In this document: positions 30,605 through 40,806 of the stretch, piece after piece
Position numbering within the stretch: the first letter of the stretch is position 1
How the letters are laid out: each line of letters opens with the position of its first letter
NCBI GenBank assembly: GCA_012719655.1
Contig: JAAXZZ010000141.1
Coordinates: 1-44,720 of the forward strand
DNA: 44,720 nucleotides
Origin: Gammaproteobacteria bacterium
GTDB lineage: Bacteria; Pseudomonadota; Gammaproteobacteria; Pseudomonadales; Pseudomonadaceae
Reading direction: 5' to 3'
Notes under the pieces: model-generated
What the model saw: only the letters and a program-made list of their open reading frames with translations
Told to the model about the DNA's origin: nothing
The model's database searches: none
Position numbers and translations under genes: made by a program

Positions 30605-31594
30605 TCAAGCCGGCTGCTGCTTCAGATACTCAGTGTGCTGCAACTGCCCCACCGCAAAACCAAATAACTGATCAATCACATCGCAGTCCGTCACTTTACG
30701 TAATTGATTAAACAACAGCTGCGCTTCAGGATAATTACGCATCAACATTGCCAGCCATTGTTTTAGCCGCCCCGGCGCACTGCGCGGCAGCTGAAATAAA
30801 CGCACTTGCCGCCAGAATTCACGCAACATCGGCTGCAACTCTTGCCAAGTTTTCAACTGATACTCAATACCATCACGCGCACAAGCGATTTGCTGAGCCA
30901 AGTCAGGTCGCGACACCAAACCACGCCCTAGCATCACATGATCAACGCCACTGATTTCACGGCAACGATACCAATCATCTAAGGTCCAAATATCGCCATT
31001 GGCAAACACTGGAATTCTCACTACATCCTGTACTTTCGCCACCCACTCCCAGTGGGCCGGCGGTTTATAGCCATCCACCTTAGTGCGTGCATGCACCACG
31101 ATTTGCGCTGAACCGCCAGCGGCTAAAGCCCGTGCACAATCCATAGCGCCATCAGGGCTGTCATAGCCTAAACGCATCTTAGTGGTCAGCGGAATATGGG
31201 CTGGCATACCGGCGCGCACCGCCTCAACAATCTTAAATAACACCTCAGGCTCACGCAGCAAAATAGCGCCACCACAAGAATTATTCACCGTTTTCGATGG
31301 GCAGCCAAAGTTCAAATCAACCACTGGTGCTCCCAGCTCACAGGCTTTAGCGGCATTATCAGCCATCGCCTGGGGATCAGATCCGAGTAACTGCACCCGC
31401 AATGGCGTACCCGCAGGTGTTTGAGCATCCTGCGCAAGCTCCGGTGCTAAACGGTGGTAAGTACGACTGGGCAACAACTGATCCGTGATACGCACAAACT
31501 CAGTCACACACCAATCAATACCGCCCTGCTCGGTCAGCACATCGCGCATAATATGATCGACCAAACCTTCCATCGGCGCTAAAGCAATTTGCAC
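30605..31594 (-). CDS. dusC: tRNA dihydrouridine(16) synthase
   Basis: [57 protein letters not shown] Dus motif; DusC-like N-terminus. Confidence 0.93.
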   Translation of the reverse strand: MQIALAPMEGLVDHIMRDVLTEQGGIDWCVTEFVRITDQLLPSRTYHRLAPELAQDAQTPAGTPLRVQLLGSDPQAMADNAAKACELGAPVVDLNFGCPSKTVNNSCGGAILLREPEVLFKIVEAVRAGMPAHIPLTTKMRLGYDSPDGAMDCARALAAGGSAQIVVHARTKVDGYKPPAHWEWVAKVQDVVRIPVFANGDIWTLDDWYRCREISGVDHVMLGRGLVSRPDLAQQIACARDGIEYQLKTWQELQPMLREFWRQVRLFQLPRSAPGRLKQWLAMLMRNYPEAQLLFNQLRKVTDCDVIDQLFGFAVGQLQHTEYLKQQPA

Positions 31595-31683
31595 AGAACA
31601 TCACTCACAAGTAAACAGGCGCCTAGTGTAAACGCCAGTCAAATAGAAGGGTATTGAATTTAGCGTGGTTCTTTTAAACACCG

Positions 31684-31732
31684 TTTTGACTCAGGGCCAA
31701 GGCCGTCGTTGCTCACGCCACCGAGTCAACAC
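31684..31732 (-). terminator. Putative terminator hairpin downstream of the thioesterase gene
   Basis: TTGACTC ... GAGTCAA 7-bp perfect arms enclosing a secondary hairpin, just beyond the stop at 31736 on the minus strand. Confidence 0.4.
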
Positions 31733-31735
31733 CTG

Positions 31736-32170
31736 TTACTCAGGCTGCATCACGGCGCCATACCCCTTAATAAACTCCGGCGGCATACGTTTGGGTCGTC
31801 CCGTCGAGAGCTCAATACAAACAAAAGTGGTTCTTGCCCGCAATAAGGTTACGCCATCAGCGACGCGAACTAACTGAAATAAACGGTCCATTTTCAAGCG
31901 CTGATCAGAGCTCACAATCCAAGTTGCCATTTCCAACGCTTCATCAGCATAAGCGCTGGCTAGATAATCAATCTCATGACGCAGCACCGCCATCCCACGA
32001 TCCAGTGCTTGGTACTCAGCAAAACCCAAACCCAAGTGTTTGGAGTGTTGCCAAGCACACTGCTCCATCCATTGCACGTACACCGCATTATTGACGTGTG
32101 CAAACTCATCAATATCGCCTGACTGCACGCGTAGCGGTAATACATAGGGCGCAGGTCGATCCCAACTCAT
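31736..32170 (-). CDS. Acyl-CoA thioesterase (4HBT/YbgC-like hotdog fold)
   Basis: LPLRVQSGDIDEFAHVNNAVYVQWMEQCAWQHSKHLG typical of the 4HBT family. Confidence 0.88.
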   Translation of the reverse strand: MSWDRPAPYVLPLRVQSGDIDEFAHVNNAVYVQWMEQCAWQHSKHLGLGFAEYQALDRGMAVLRHEIDYLASAYADEALEMATWIVSSDQRLKMDRLFQLVRVADGVTLLRARTTFVCIELSTGRPKRMPPEFIKGYGAVMQPE

Positions 32171-32814
32171 GTTAAGGATTCCAAATGCCCCGCCATGGCG
32201 CAGGCTTCACGTGCCAGTTGAGTGATTTGATCCCACGCTTGTGCCTGCACCAAACTTGCAGGAGCAATCCAAGTACCACCGCAACAAGCCACATTCGGCA
32301 AGCTCAAATAACTCAACAGGTTATCGCGCGTCACACCGCCGGTTGGGCAGAAGCTGATACCACTAAAGGGTCCTTTAAAGCTATTGAGCATGCGCACACT
32401 CGCGCCACCATTAGCTGGGAACAACTTCAAGGAGCGGTATCCATGCTCCAAAGCTGCCAACACCTCTGAGGGCGTCATCACTGCAGGCAAATACGGCAGT
32501 TCTGTTTCTTGTGCGGTCAGCGCTAAGCGCTCAGTAAAACCTGGACTGACGGCAAACTGTGCACCGGCATCCATCACTTGCGCAAACTGCTCAGTATGAA
32601 TAACAGTCCCCGCGCCGACGATTAAGTCAGGCACCTCTTGGCGAATGACTTTTAAGGCTTCCAGTGCTTGCGGTGTACGCAATGTCACCTCAATGACATT
32701 AATGCCGCCCGCACAGAGTGCCTGCGCCAAAGAAACAGCACGCTCGACATCATCAATCACCAACACCGGTAAAACGGGATAAGCGCGGCGTAAAATATGT
32801 TCCATGGTTAGCAT
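32167..32814 (-). CDS. eda: KDPG (2-dehydro-3-deoxy-phosphogluconate) aldolase
   Basis: VLVIDDVERAVSLAQALCAGGINVIEVTLRTPQALEALK; GAGTVIHTEQ; LKLFPAN; FCPTGGVT. Confidence 0.95.
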   Translation of the reverse strand: MLTMEHILRRAYPVLPVLVIDDVERAVSLAQALCAGGINVIEVTLRTPQALEALKVIRQEVPDLIVGAGTVIHTEQFAQVMDAGAQFAVSPGFTERLALTAQETELPYLPAVMTPSEVLAALEHGYRSLKLFPANGGASVRMLNSFKGPFSGISFCPTGGVTRDNLLSYLSLPNVACCGGTWIAPASLVQAQAWDQITQLAREACAMAGHLESLT

Positions 32815-32817
32815 AAG

Positions 32818-34629
32818 TCAGTCCTCAAGCAAAAAGCTGGCACCTTGATCAGCAGGGCCAACCCAACGACGTTGCGCAGCAAACAGCTGCAGTCCGTAAC
32901 CTTGCGCAGTATTACTCGGCACTGGCGCCGCACCGCGTAGAGCCAATTGCGCTTCACTCACGTGCACATGCAAGACACCTAATGTGGCATCCAGCTCAAT
33001 CAAGTCACCATCCTGCAAACGGCACAGTAAACCACCTTTTGCAGCCTCTGGCGTGACATGCAAAGCGGCTAACACCTTACCTGACGCACCGGACAGCCGG
33101 CCATCAGTAATTAGTGCAACTTTCTGCCCATTGGCCTGCAAATTCGCCAATATAGGAATGAGCTTGTGTAACTCTGGCATGCCATTGGCCGCTGGACCTT
33201 GAAAGCGCAGCACCAGCACTAAATCACCATGCAACTGCCCGGCACTATAGGCCGCAAGCGCATCAGCCTCACAATCAAACACTCGCGCAGGTGCTTTAAT
33301 CTGCCAAAACTTCTCGGCGACAGCTGAGGTTTTCAGCACGGCACGACCGAGATTACCGACCAATAGATGCAAGCCACTGTGTGCAGCAAAAGGAGCTTGG
33401 CGGCTGCGGAGAATATGTTCAGGCAAAACCTGCTTTGACAAGGCGCGCCAACTGAGTTTTTGTTCCTGCACATAAGGTTCTAAACTGTAATCACGCAAGC
33501 CCTTGCCCGCCACAGTAGACACATCTTCATGCAGCAAGCCTGCATCCAGCAGCTCACCGAGCAGCCACGCCACGCCACCAGCGGCATGAAACTGATTTAC
33601 ATCGGCGCTGCCATTGGGATAGATCTGCGCCAGTAACGGTACAACACTCGACAACGCGGCCAAATCATCCCAGGTCAACTCATAGCCTGCCGCTTTAGCA
33701 ATCGCGGGCAAGTGCAAAGAGTGATTCGTTGAGCCGCCACTGGCCAACAAGGCTACCGCGCCATTGACCAAAGCTTTGGCATCGATTTGGAAGGCCAAAG
33801 GCAAATGACGACCACCGTGCTGGGTGTTATTGACCAGCAAACGCGCCGCCTCATCAGTTAAAGCATGACGTAATGCGCTGCTGGGCGGTACAAACGCGCT
33901 ACCCGGCACATGCAAACCCATCGCTTCCATTAACATTTGATTACTATTGGCCGTGCCATAAAACGTGCAAGTGCCCGGCTCATGGTAAGCAGCAAGCTCT
34001 GCTTCTAACAGTTCAATACGACTGACCTCACCGGCCGCGTAGCGCTCACGCACCGCCGCTTTTTCTGGATTGGACAAACCTGAACTCATCGGCCCGGCCG
34101 GCACAAACACCGCAGGTAAATGACCAAAATGCAGCGCACCGATCAGCAAGCCCGGTACGATTTTATCGCAAACGCCCAAATATAAGGCACCATCAAAGAC
34201 GCCGTGGGTTAAACCAATCGCGGTGGCTTGGGCAATTAAATCACGAGAAAACAGTGACAGTTGCATGCCCGGCGTGCCTTGCGTGACACCATCACACATG
34301 GCCGGCACTCCGGCAGCAAACTGAGCGCTGGCACCATAGCGATACAAGGCTTGTTTTAACTGATCAGGGTAGTTTTTCAACGGCGCATGGGCCGACAACA
34401 TATCGTTGTAACTGGAAATAATGGCCACATGAGCCGCTGCGCCTTGACGCATGATGAGGCGCTGATCAGTCGGTTGCGCTGCCATCACGTGAGCGAGATT
34501 AGAGCAGCCGTGTGCGCTATTACGCCCTTGCTCAAGCGCTCTATCGATCCTCTGCAAATACGCAGCACGACGTAAGCAGGAGCGTTTTTCTATCTGCTGG
34601 GTAATCTGTTCAACTACGGGATGCAACAT
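32818..34629 (-). CDS. edd: Phosphogluconate dehydratase
   Basis: IlvD/Edd family: ISSYNDMLSAHAPLKNYPDQLK; VPAMCDGVTQGTPGMQLSLFSRD; GTCTFYGTANSNQMLMEAMGLHVPGSAF. Confidence 0.96.
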   Translation of the reverse strand: MLHPVVEQITQQIEKRSCLRRAAYLQRIDRALEQGRNSAHGCSNLAHVMAAQPTDQRLIMRQGAAAHVAIISSYNDMLSAHAPLKNYPDQLKQALYRYGASAQFAAGVPAMCDGVTQGTPGMQLSLFSRDLIAQATAIGLTHGVFDGALYLGVCDKIVPGLLIGALHFGHLPAVFVPAGPMSSGLSNPEKAAVRERYAAGEVSRIELLEAELAAYHEPGTCTFYGTANSNQMLMEAMGLHVPGSAFVPPSSALRHALTDEAARLLVNNTQHGGRHLPLAFQIDAKALVNGAVALLASGGSTNHSLHLPAIAKAAGYELTWDDLAALSSVVPLLAQIYPNGSADVNQFHAAGGVAWLLGELLDAGLLHEDVSTVAGKGLRDYSLEPYVQEQKLSWRALSKQVLPEHILRSRQAPFAAHSGLHLLVGNLGRAVLKTSAVAEKFWQIKAPARVFDCEADALAAYSAGQLHGDLVLVLRFQGPAANGMPELHKLIPILANLQANGQKVALITDGRLSGASGKVLAALHVTPEAAKGGLLCRLQDGDLIELDATLGVLHVHVSEAQLALRGAAPVPSNTAQGYGLQLFAAQRRWVGPADQGASFLLED

Positions 34630-34673
34630 GCTGACTCCCTATTTCAAGCTGCAGCGATAACATCGTCACCCTC

Positions 34674-35357
34674 TCAGGGCGCCCAATACACCTGCACAGG
34701 GAGAGGCGCTCGCCACAGTAAATGATAAATTGGTAAAGCTTGCGTGGTTGGGTCATTAGCCAGCACACGCTCGAGCATCTGCCCTTTCGTCTCACCAAAT
34801 AAGAGCACCCCCAGCCATTGCGTACTCGCCAACATAGCTAGATTGAGGGATAGGCGTACTCTTGGATCGTCTGGCGCCAGCCCCACTAATGCACAAGGCC
34901 GAGCAGCAAAATCTATTCCTTCGGCTAAACCCGGCATACCTGCAAACAATGAGGCAACATGCCCATCATCGCCCATGCCTAACACACTTGCAGCAAAGGG
35001 TAAGCGTTCTTGTAACGCCTGCGCCCAGGCCACACTGGAGGCTTGGGCGTTATCAGCAAGGCGCGGCTCAAGCAACTGCGCTTTGGGTAACGCTCGGCGC
35101 AGCATCTGCGTATTGCTTTGCGCTGCATCTGCAGCAACCCAGCGCTCATCAGTAACACTAATCTGCACCTGCGACCAAGGCAGCGCACGCTGCTGCAAAC
35201 ACGCCAGCAACCCTTTCGGAGTTGATCCGCCCGGCAACAGCAAGCTTGCAGAGTTTGCATCTGCTAAAGCCTGCTCAATGCGGCTACTCAAAACATTAGC
35301 CAGTGCTTCATTACAGGCTTGCTGTGAGCTAAAACGGTGCAATACAGCCTGAGACAT
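34674..35357 (-). CDS. pgl: 6-phosphogluconolactonase
   Basis: LLLPGGSTPKGLLACL; QISVTDERWV; LGMGDDGHVASLFAG; glucosamine/6PGL isomerase family. Confidence 0.94.
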   Translation of the reverse strand: MSQAVLHRFSSQQACNEALANVLSSRIEQALADANSASLLLPGGSTPKGLLACLQQRALPWSQVQISVTDERWVAADAAQSNTQMLRRALPKAQLLEPRLADNAQASSVAWAQALQERLPFAASVLGMGDDGHVASLFAGMPGLAEGIDFAARPCALVGLAPDDPRVRLSLNLAMLASTQWLGVLLFGETKGQMLERVLANDPTTQALPIYHLLWRAPLPVQVYWAP

Positions 35358-35376
35358 AGCGACCTCCAGACCCTAT

Positions 35377-36696
35377 TTACTCTGGACTCACCACCTTTTT
35401 ACGCAAAGGGGCATGACCATCACTACTGACCAACGAGGGCCCAGTATTAGGACGGCGCTTAGGTGTTTTCTTCACAACCTTCGCCGCCTCTTTTTTATTG
35501 ACAGCTTTCTTCTTTTTTGTACCTGCCGCTTTACCTGAAGCCTTAACGTTTTTCGGTCCTTGATACACGCCTTTAAGCTCTTTAATCACGCGACGCTCAA
35601 ATTTTTGCTTGAGATAACGCTCAACGCTGGACATCAAATTCCAGTCATTGTGGCAAATCAAACTGATCGCCAAGCCTTCTTCACCGGCACGTCCAGTACG
35701 GCCAATACGGTGCAGATACTCATCACCTGAACGTGGCATATCAAAGTTAATCACCACATCCAGGCCATCAATATCAAGACCGCGCGCCGCCACATCAGTG
35801 GCCACCAAGACCCGTGAAGTGCCTTGACTAAAACGCTCTAAAGCACGCTTGCGATCTTTCTGATCTTTATCGCCATGCAAAACATAGGCATTCACATCTT
35901 GCGCAATAAGACGACCATATAAGCGATCAGCCTGCGCTCGCGTATTGGTAAACACAATGGCCTTACGGAACGGTTCATTGGTCAGCAACCAGTGCACCAG
36001 GCGTTCTTTGTGCGCCACATCATCAGCGGTAATAATTTGCTGGCGCGTGCTTTCATTCAGCTCGGCAACCTGATTGACCATCAGATGCAGTGGATCTTTC
36101 AATACGGTGTTCACCATTTCACGTAAGGCGTTGCCGCCAGTGGTCGCGGAAAACAGTAACGTTTGCTGACGATTGGCACACTCATCAACCAGACGCTGCA
36201 TATCTTCAGCAAAACCCATATCGAGCATGCGGTCTGCTTCATCAAGGATCAACACTTCAACTTGGTCAAGTTTTAAGTGACCGGCATTGAGGTGTTCAAT
36301 CAGTCGGCCTGGCGTGGCAATCAGAATATCTGGATCTTTACGCAGCAGCGCACCCTGCTCTTTAAAGTCTTCACCACCGGTAATAATTCCGGATTTAATA
36401 AAGGTGAACCGTGAGAAACGTTCAACTTCAGCTAGTGTTTGTCGAGCTAACTCACGGGTCGGTAATAAAATTAACGAACGAATGGCAACCCGAGGTTTTG
36501 CCCCAGCAATAAAACGATTGAGCAAAGGCAGAACAAAAGCCGCTGTCTTACCGCTACCGGTGCGAGCAATCACACGCAAGTCTCGACCCTCAATAGCCGC
36601 GGGAATAGCCGCCAATTGAACAGGCGTTGGCTCTGTAAAATTTAATTCAACCAGCGCTTTCAATAGACGCTCATGCAGGGCAAGTTCAGAAAACAC
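35377..36696 (-). CDS. DEAD-box ATP-dependent RNA helicase (RhlE/SrmB-like)
   Basis: ARTGSGKTAAFVLPLL, PTRELA, DEADRMLDMGF, SAT, HRIGRTGRAGEEG; Lys-rich C-terminal tail; likely GTG start (VFSELALHERLL). Confidence 0.93.
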   Translation of the reverse strand: MFSELALHERLLKALVELNFTEPTPVQLAAIPAAIEGRDLRVIARTGSGKTAAFVLPLLNRFIAGAKPRVAIRSLILLPTRELARQTLAEVERFSRFTFIKSGIITGGEDFKEQGALLRKDPDILIATPGRLIEHLNAGHLKLDQVEVLILDEADRMLDMGFAEDMQRLVDECANRQQTLLFSATTGGNALREMVNTVLKDPLHLMVNQVAELNESTRQQIITADDVAHKERLVHWLLTNEPFRKAIVFTNTRAQADRLYGRLIAQDVNAYVLHGDKDQKDRKRALERFSQGTSRVLVATDVAARGLDIDGLDVVINFDMPRSGDEYLHRIGRTGRAGEEGLAISLICHNDWNLMSSVERYLKQKFERRVIKELKGVYQGPKNVKASGKAAGTKKKKAVNKKEAAKVVKKTPKRRPNTGPSLVSSDGHAPLRKKVVSPE

Positions 36697-36774
36697 GGTA
36701 TACCTCAAGATCATTGATCATAATAAGTCACAGCCTTTACTTGATACCTAAGGCTGTCTGTTCGTCATTGTACT

Positions 36775-37671
36775 TCAGTTTAAACGTCGAGATTGCTTCA
36801 GTAGCACACGTAAACTATCAAATATCACTAAAGTCACTGCAATCCAAATGGGCACATAAGTCCACCACTGCCCTGACTCAACCGCCTCACCAATCCAAAA
36901 AACGCTAAACAAGAACAATAAGACCGGCTCAATATAGCTCAAAATGCCCAGCAAACCTAAGGGTAACAGGCGACTGGCGCCTAACATCGCGGCAAACGCC
37001 AAGGTACTCAGTAGGCCCAACCCAGGTAGCAAATACCATAATTGCGGAGCCTGACTAAAAATTTGCGCGGGCGCTAAGCTGAGGATTAAATAGATCGCTA
37101 CCGGTGCCATCACCAGCATTTCTAAAAAGAAACCGCTAAAAGCATCAAAGCCCATCCAACGCCGTAACATAAAATACGGTGGATAACCCACAGCACAGAC
37201 GATCGTTACCCAAGACAAACCACCCAAACGCCATAATTCATGCGATATGCCGACAATCGCACATAACACTGCAATGCGTTGTAAGTTGCGCAAGTGTTCG
37301 TTGTAAAACAGACGTCCACTAAGCACCAGCATCAGAGGCATAAGAAAATACCCCAAAGTCAAATCCAGCATATGCCCTGTCAACGGTGCCCACACAAACA
37401 TAAACCATTGCACCCCCATTAAAAGGGCAGCACAGATCAACGCAACCATCAGTAACGGCTCACGCCATAAACGCTGCACACATTCTTTCAATGCAGGGCC
37501 GCGCCCGACTAGCAGCAACAGCACAAAAACAGCTGGCAATGACCACAGCACCCGCTGTGCGAACACTTGGACGCCATCAAGAGGGGCCAATTGCAAAACA
37601 TAGGCTGGAATAATAGTAAATAAGCAGGAGGCGAAAAACGACATCGCCACCCCACGGCCTGACAACGGCAT
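36775..37671 (-). CDS. RarD/EamA family permease
   Basis: 10-TM DMT-type protein: GVAMSFFASCLFTIIPAYVLQLAPLDGVQVFAQRVLWSLPAVF; FLMPLMLVLSGRLFYNEHL; LLGILSYIEPVLLFLFSVFWIGE. Confidence 0.88.
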   Translation of the reverse strand: MPLSGRGVAMSFFASCLFTIIPAYVLQLAPLDGVQVFAQRVLWSLPAVFVLLLLVGRGPALKECVQRLWREPLLMVALICAALLMGVQWFMFVWAPLTGHMLDLTLGYFLMPLMLVLSGRLFYNEHLRNLQRIAVLCAIVGISHELWRLGGLSWVTIVCAVGYPPYFMLRRWMGFDAFSGFFLEMLVMAPVAIYLILSLAPAQIFSQAPQLWYLLPGLGLLSTLAFAAMLGASRLLPLGLLGILSYIEPVLLFLFSVFWIGEAVESGQWWTYVPIWIAVTLVIFDSLRVLLKQSRRLN

Positions 37672-37821
37672 ATAGCTGCCTCAAATAAATAATTGTATCG
37701 GTAGACGCTACATTTGACCTTGGCAAGTACCCGCCAAGCTAAATGCAATCTGTGAAGAGTCCAGCATCAGCAGCGCGCAATCAACTGAGTACGGTGTCGA
37801 CGCTGCCGAATATGGGCTCAG

Positions 37822-38142
37822 TTAATCTTTGCGATTAAAGGTTTTGACTTGCTGCTGCACGGCCGCTTTGGCCAACATATACGCTGACACTGGCGCGCTG
37901 AGCATGAGAAATAACGTAATCAGTAACTCATGCACATGCAGACCTTCATCTTTAGCACTGAAATACAACATCGAAGCAATCAACACACAACCAACACCTA
38001 GCGTGGTGGCTTTAGCAGGACCATGTAAACGCATAAAAAAATCTGGGAAGCGATGCAAGCCAATTGACCCAACCAATGCAAAAGCACTGCCAATCAATAA
38101 AAAAAATGCCACACCGTATTCAATCCAAGCTGCCATTAACAT
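37822..38142 (-). CDS. mnhG: Na+/H+ antiporter subunit G (Mnh/Pha/Sha)
   Basis: GSAFALVGSIGLHRFPDFFMRLHGPAKATTLGVG typical of MnhG/PhaG. Confidence 0.93.
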   Translation of the reverse strand: MLMAAWIEYGVAFFLLIGSAFALVGSIGLHRFPDFFMRLHGPAKATTLGVGCVLIASMLYFSAKDEGLHVHELLITLFLMLSAPVSAYMLAKAAVQQQVKTFNRKD

Positions 38143-38148
38143 CCCAAC

Positions 38149-38418
38149 CTATTCAATAATGTCGCCGCGCAATAAGTATTTACACAGTACCACGGTGCTG
38201 AAAAACCCAAACAAGGCAATCAGTAGTGCCGCCTCAAAAAATAATCGACTGTTTAGCAATACACCAAACACCAATAACAGTGCCAAGCCATTAATATACA
38301 AGGTATCCAGCGCCAAAATGCGGTCAACTGCATCGGGGCCGCGTAGCAGCCTGTAAAAATTAAGCAACAAACTGATGCCAAACATAAACATGCTGATATA
38401 AATCACTGCGTTGAGCAT
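38149..38418 (-). CDS. mnhF: Na+/H+ antiporter subunit F (Mnh/Pha/Sha)
   Basis: RLLRGPDAVDRILALDTLYINGLALLLVFG typical of MnhF. Confidence 0.93.
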   Translation of the reverse strand: MLNAVIYISMFMFGISLLLNFYRLLRGPDAVDRILALDTLYINGLALLLVFGVLLNSRLFFEAALLIALFGFFSTVVLCKYLLRGDIIE

Positions 38419-38909
38419 GTAAACGCCTCCTTTAATGGCTGTTCATAACGCCGCTTAATTTCTGCAATCAGCGCTTGTTCATCCTCACAATGCAATGCAT
38501 GCACAGTCAATTTTGAACGCTCTCGATCAACACTGACCGCCACTGTACCTGGCGCCAAAGAAATAGCGCTGGCCAATAAAAAAATCGCAATGTCTTCATC
38601 CAACTCACAGGGCACCTGCACCCAGAGCGGACGCAAATCATCAGTTTTTTTAAAAGCTAAACGCGCCACCTGAAAATTGGCGACGATGATGTCTGTCAGC
38701 ATATGCCAGATAAACACACACAGGTGTTTCCAGCTGCCAATACGCGGCAAACTTGGCCACCAAGTGCTGGTAAGGCGCGGAATCAAAATTGCTAAAAAGC
38801 TGCCCAGCAGCCAATGCCCAACCGAACTAAAATCATCAACCAGCAGCATCCACACTATTAACAAGCTGAAACTGCCTAAGGGATGAGCAAACCATCTTGC
38901 ACGGCTCAT
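38403..38909 (-). CDS. mnhE: Na+/H+ antiporter subunit E (Mnh/Pha/Sha)
   Basis: MnhE-like with LASAISLAPGTVAVSVDRERSKLTVHALHC. Confidence 0.93.
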   Translation of the reverse strand: MSRARWFAHPLGSFSLLIVWMLLVDDFSSVGHWLLGSFLAILIPRLTSTWWPSLPRIGSWKHLCVFIWHMLTDIIVANFQVARLAFKKTDDLRPLWVQVPCELDEDIAIFLLASAISLAPGTVAVSVDRERSKLTVHALHCEDEQALIAEIKRRYEQPLKEAFTCSTQ

Positions 38910-40408
38910 AGTGTGCCCTCCAATTGCATAGCTTGCAAATAGCTCGCCACATCAAGGACCTGCGCGGCTGCCGCTTGACTATAGCTGATCACTGGCTGAG
39001 CAAAAACCACCAGAAGCGGACTGCTCAGCAGTAAGACCATAGTGACGCTAAGTGCAGTTTTATCTAAAGGTGCAGCATGGCTAGGGGCATTGTGCTGACG
39101 CCAAAACAACAAACTGCCAGCACGACTTAGACCAATCACACCGATCAGACTTGAACCTAAAACCACTGCCCACAACTGCCAAGCTGTATCAGCTGATACA
39201 GCTTGCAGCAACAGCACCTTGCCAAAGAAGCCAGAGAACGGTGGTAGACCTGCTACAGCAATCGCAGCCAAGAAAAAACAAATACCCAGTAAATGCGGAT
39301 TCAATAAGATCGGCCCAACTTTAAAACTACTGCCCAGATCGCCACGCTGCTTCGCAATAATATCAGCGAGCAAGAATAAGCCTGCAATCACCCAGGTACT
39401 GTGTATTAAATAATATAAAGTTGCACTTAACGCAGCTTCCGAACCAAGCGCAATACCCGCCAATAAAGTGCCGACTGAAACCAAAACTAAGTAAGCCAAT
39501 AAACTGGTCAGACTGCTGGCGGCAAAAGCGCCTAACGCAGACAGAAGGATAGTGGCCACCGCCAGCACCCAGAGCAGTTCAGTACCTAATCCGCTGGCAT
39601 CTCCAGCTTGCTCGCCAAACACCAAAGTGCTAAAGCGTAAAATGGCATACAAACCCACCTTGGTCATGATCGCAAACAATGCCGCCACCGGTGCAGTGGC
39701 ATTCGCATACGCACGCGGCAGCCAAAAGTGCAGCGGTAAAAATGCTGCCTTAAGGCCAAAGACTAAGATCAACAGGGCGCCAGCCACTTCGAGCAAAAAT
39801 AATTGATCGCCTTGTGCTTGTGCGACAAATCGAGCCAGATCAACCATATTGAGAGTGCCAGCCACACCATAAAACAACCCAGCTGCAATTAAAAATAATC
39901 CTGAGCCTATTAGATTAAGAATCACATAATGCAACGCAGCACGGATCCGTGCTGCGCCCAAGCCATGCAGCAATAAAGCGTAAGAAGCAATCAATAAAAT
40001 TTCGAAAAATACAAACAGATTAAACAAATCACCGGTTAAAAAAGCACCATTAATACCGGCCAATTGAAACTGCAATAATGCGTGAAAATAACTGCCGCGC
40101 AGATCATCACCGCGCAAGGCATAAAAGGTGACAAAAACCGCCAGCACTGCAGTGACCAGTAGCATTAAGGCACTGAGGCGATCGAGCAGTAAAACAATGC
40201 CAAATGGCGCTGACCAATTTCCCAGTGCATAGACTTGAATCTGTCCATTGCTGGCCGTCATTAACAAATACACGGCGCACAGCAACAGTACTACAACACT
40301 AACAGCACTGACCGATCGCGTCAGGCTCAAAGGGCTGCGCGATGATGTCATCAGCAATGCACCACACATCAGCGGTAACAGTACGGGCACCAACAACCAA
40401 TGATTCAT
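38906..40408 (-). CDS. mnhD: Na+/H+ antiporter subunit D, proton-conducting membrane family
   Basis: Complex I ND2/4/5-like; GINGAFLTGDLFNLFVFFEILLIASYALLLHG; FLPLHFWLPRAYANATAPVAALFAIMTKVG. Confidence 0.95.
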   Translation of the reverse strand: MNHWLLVPVLLPLMCGALLMTSSRSPLSLTRSVSAVSVVVLLLCAVYLLMTASNGQIQVYALGNWSAPFGIVLLLDRLSALMLLVTAVLAVFVTFYALRGDDLRGSYFHALLQFQLAGINGAFLTGDLFNLFVFFEILLIASYALLLHGLGAARIRAALHYVILNLIGSGLFLIAAGLFYGVAGTLNMVDLARFVAQAQGDQLFLLEVAGALLILVFGLKAAFLPLHFWLPRAYANATAPVAALFAIMTKVGLYAILRFSTLVFGEQAGDASGLGTELLWVLAVATILLSALGAFAASSLTSLLAYLVLVSVGTLLAGIALGSEAALSATLYYLIHSTWVIAGLFLLADIIAKQRGDLGSSFKVGPILLNPHLLGICFFLAAIAVAGLPPFSGFFGKVLLLQAVSADTAWQLWAVVLGSSLIGVIGLSRAGSLLFWRQHNAPSHAAPLDKTALSVTMVLLLSSPLLVVFAQPVISYSQAAAAQVLDVASYLQAMQLEGTL

Positions 40409-40806
40409 CGTGCCACTCCTTTAGGCTTTTTCTTCGTTTGCGCACTTTTATTCACGGCCTTAGCTGACTTTTTCAATGACGTGCTTCTTTCGACGCCATC
40501 AACATGATCACTGCCCAATTCAGTATTGGCGCGCAAGGCCAGAATCAAGACAAAAGCCGTCATTGCAAAACCAATCACAATGGCTGTCAACACCAGTGCT
40601 TGCGGTACCGGATCAGTGTAACTGGCCGCATCACTCAGCACGGCAGGCTTGCCTGTATGCAAACGCCCCATCACAAATAAAAACAAGTTCACCGCATAGG
40701 AGAATAAGGTAAGGCCCAATGCCACGCTAAAGGTGCGTGCACGCAGGATCAGATACACCCCACTAAAGGTCAGTACACCAATGGCAATTGCGACTAATAA
40801 TTCCAT
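40405..40806 (-). CDS. mnhC: Na+/H+ antiporter subunit C (NuoK-like)
   Basis: VYLILRARTFSVALGLTLFSYAVNLFLFVMGRL; DPVPQALVLTAIVIGFAMTAF. Confidence 0.94.
   Translation of the reverse strand: MELLVAIAIGVLTFSGVYLILRARTFSVALGLTLFSYAVNLFLFVMGRLHTGKPAVLSDAASYTDPVPQALVLTAIVIGFAMTAFVLILALRANTELGSDHVDGVERSTSLKKSAKAVNKSAQTKKKPKGVAR

Noticed and set aside
34744-35352. 202 aa plus-strand ORF antisense to pgl
   Set aside because: Shadow ORF of a well-supported gene; composition low-complexity and no recognisable family.
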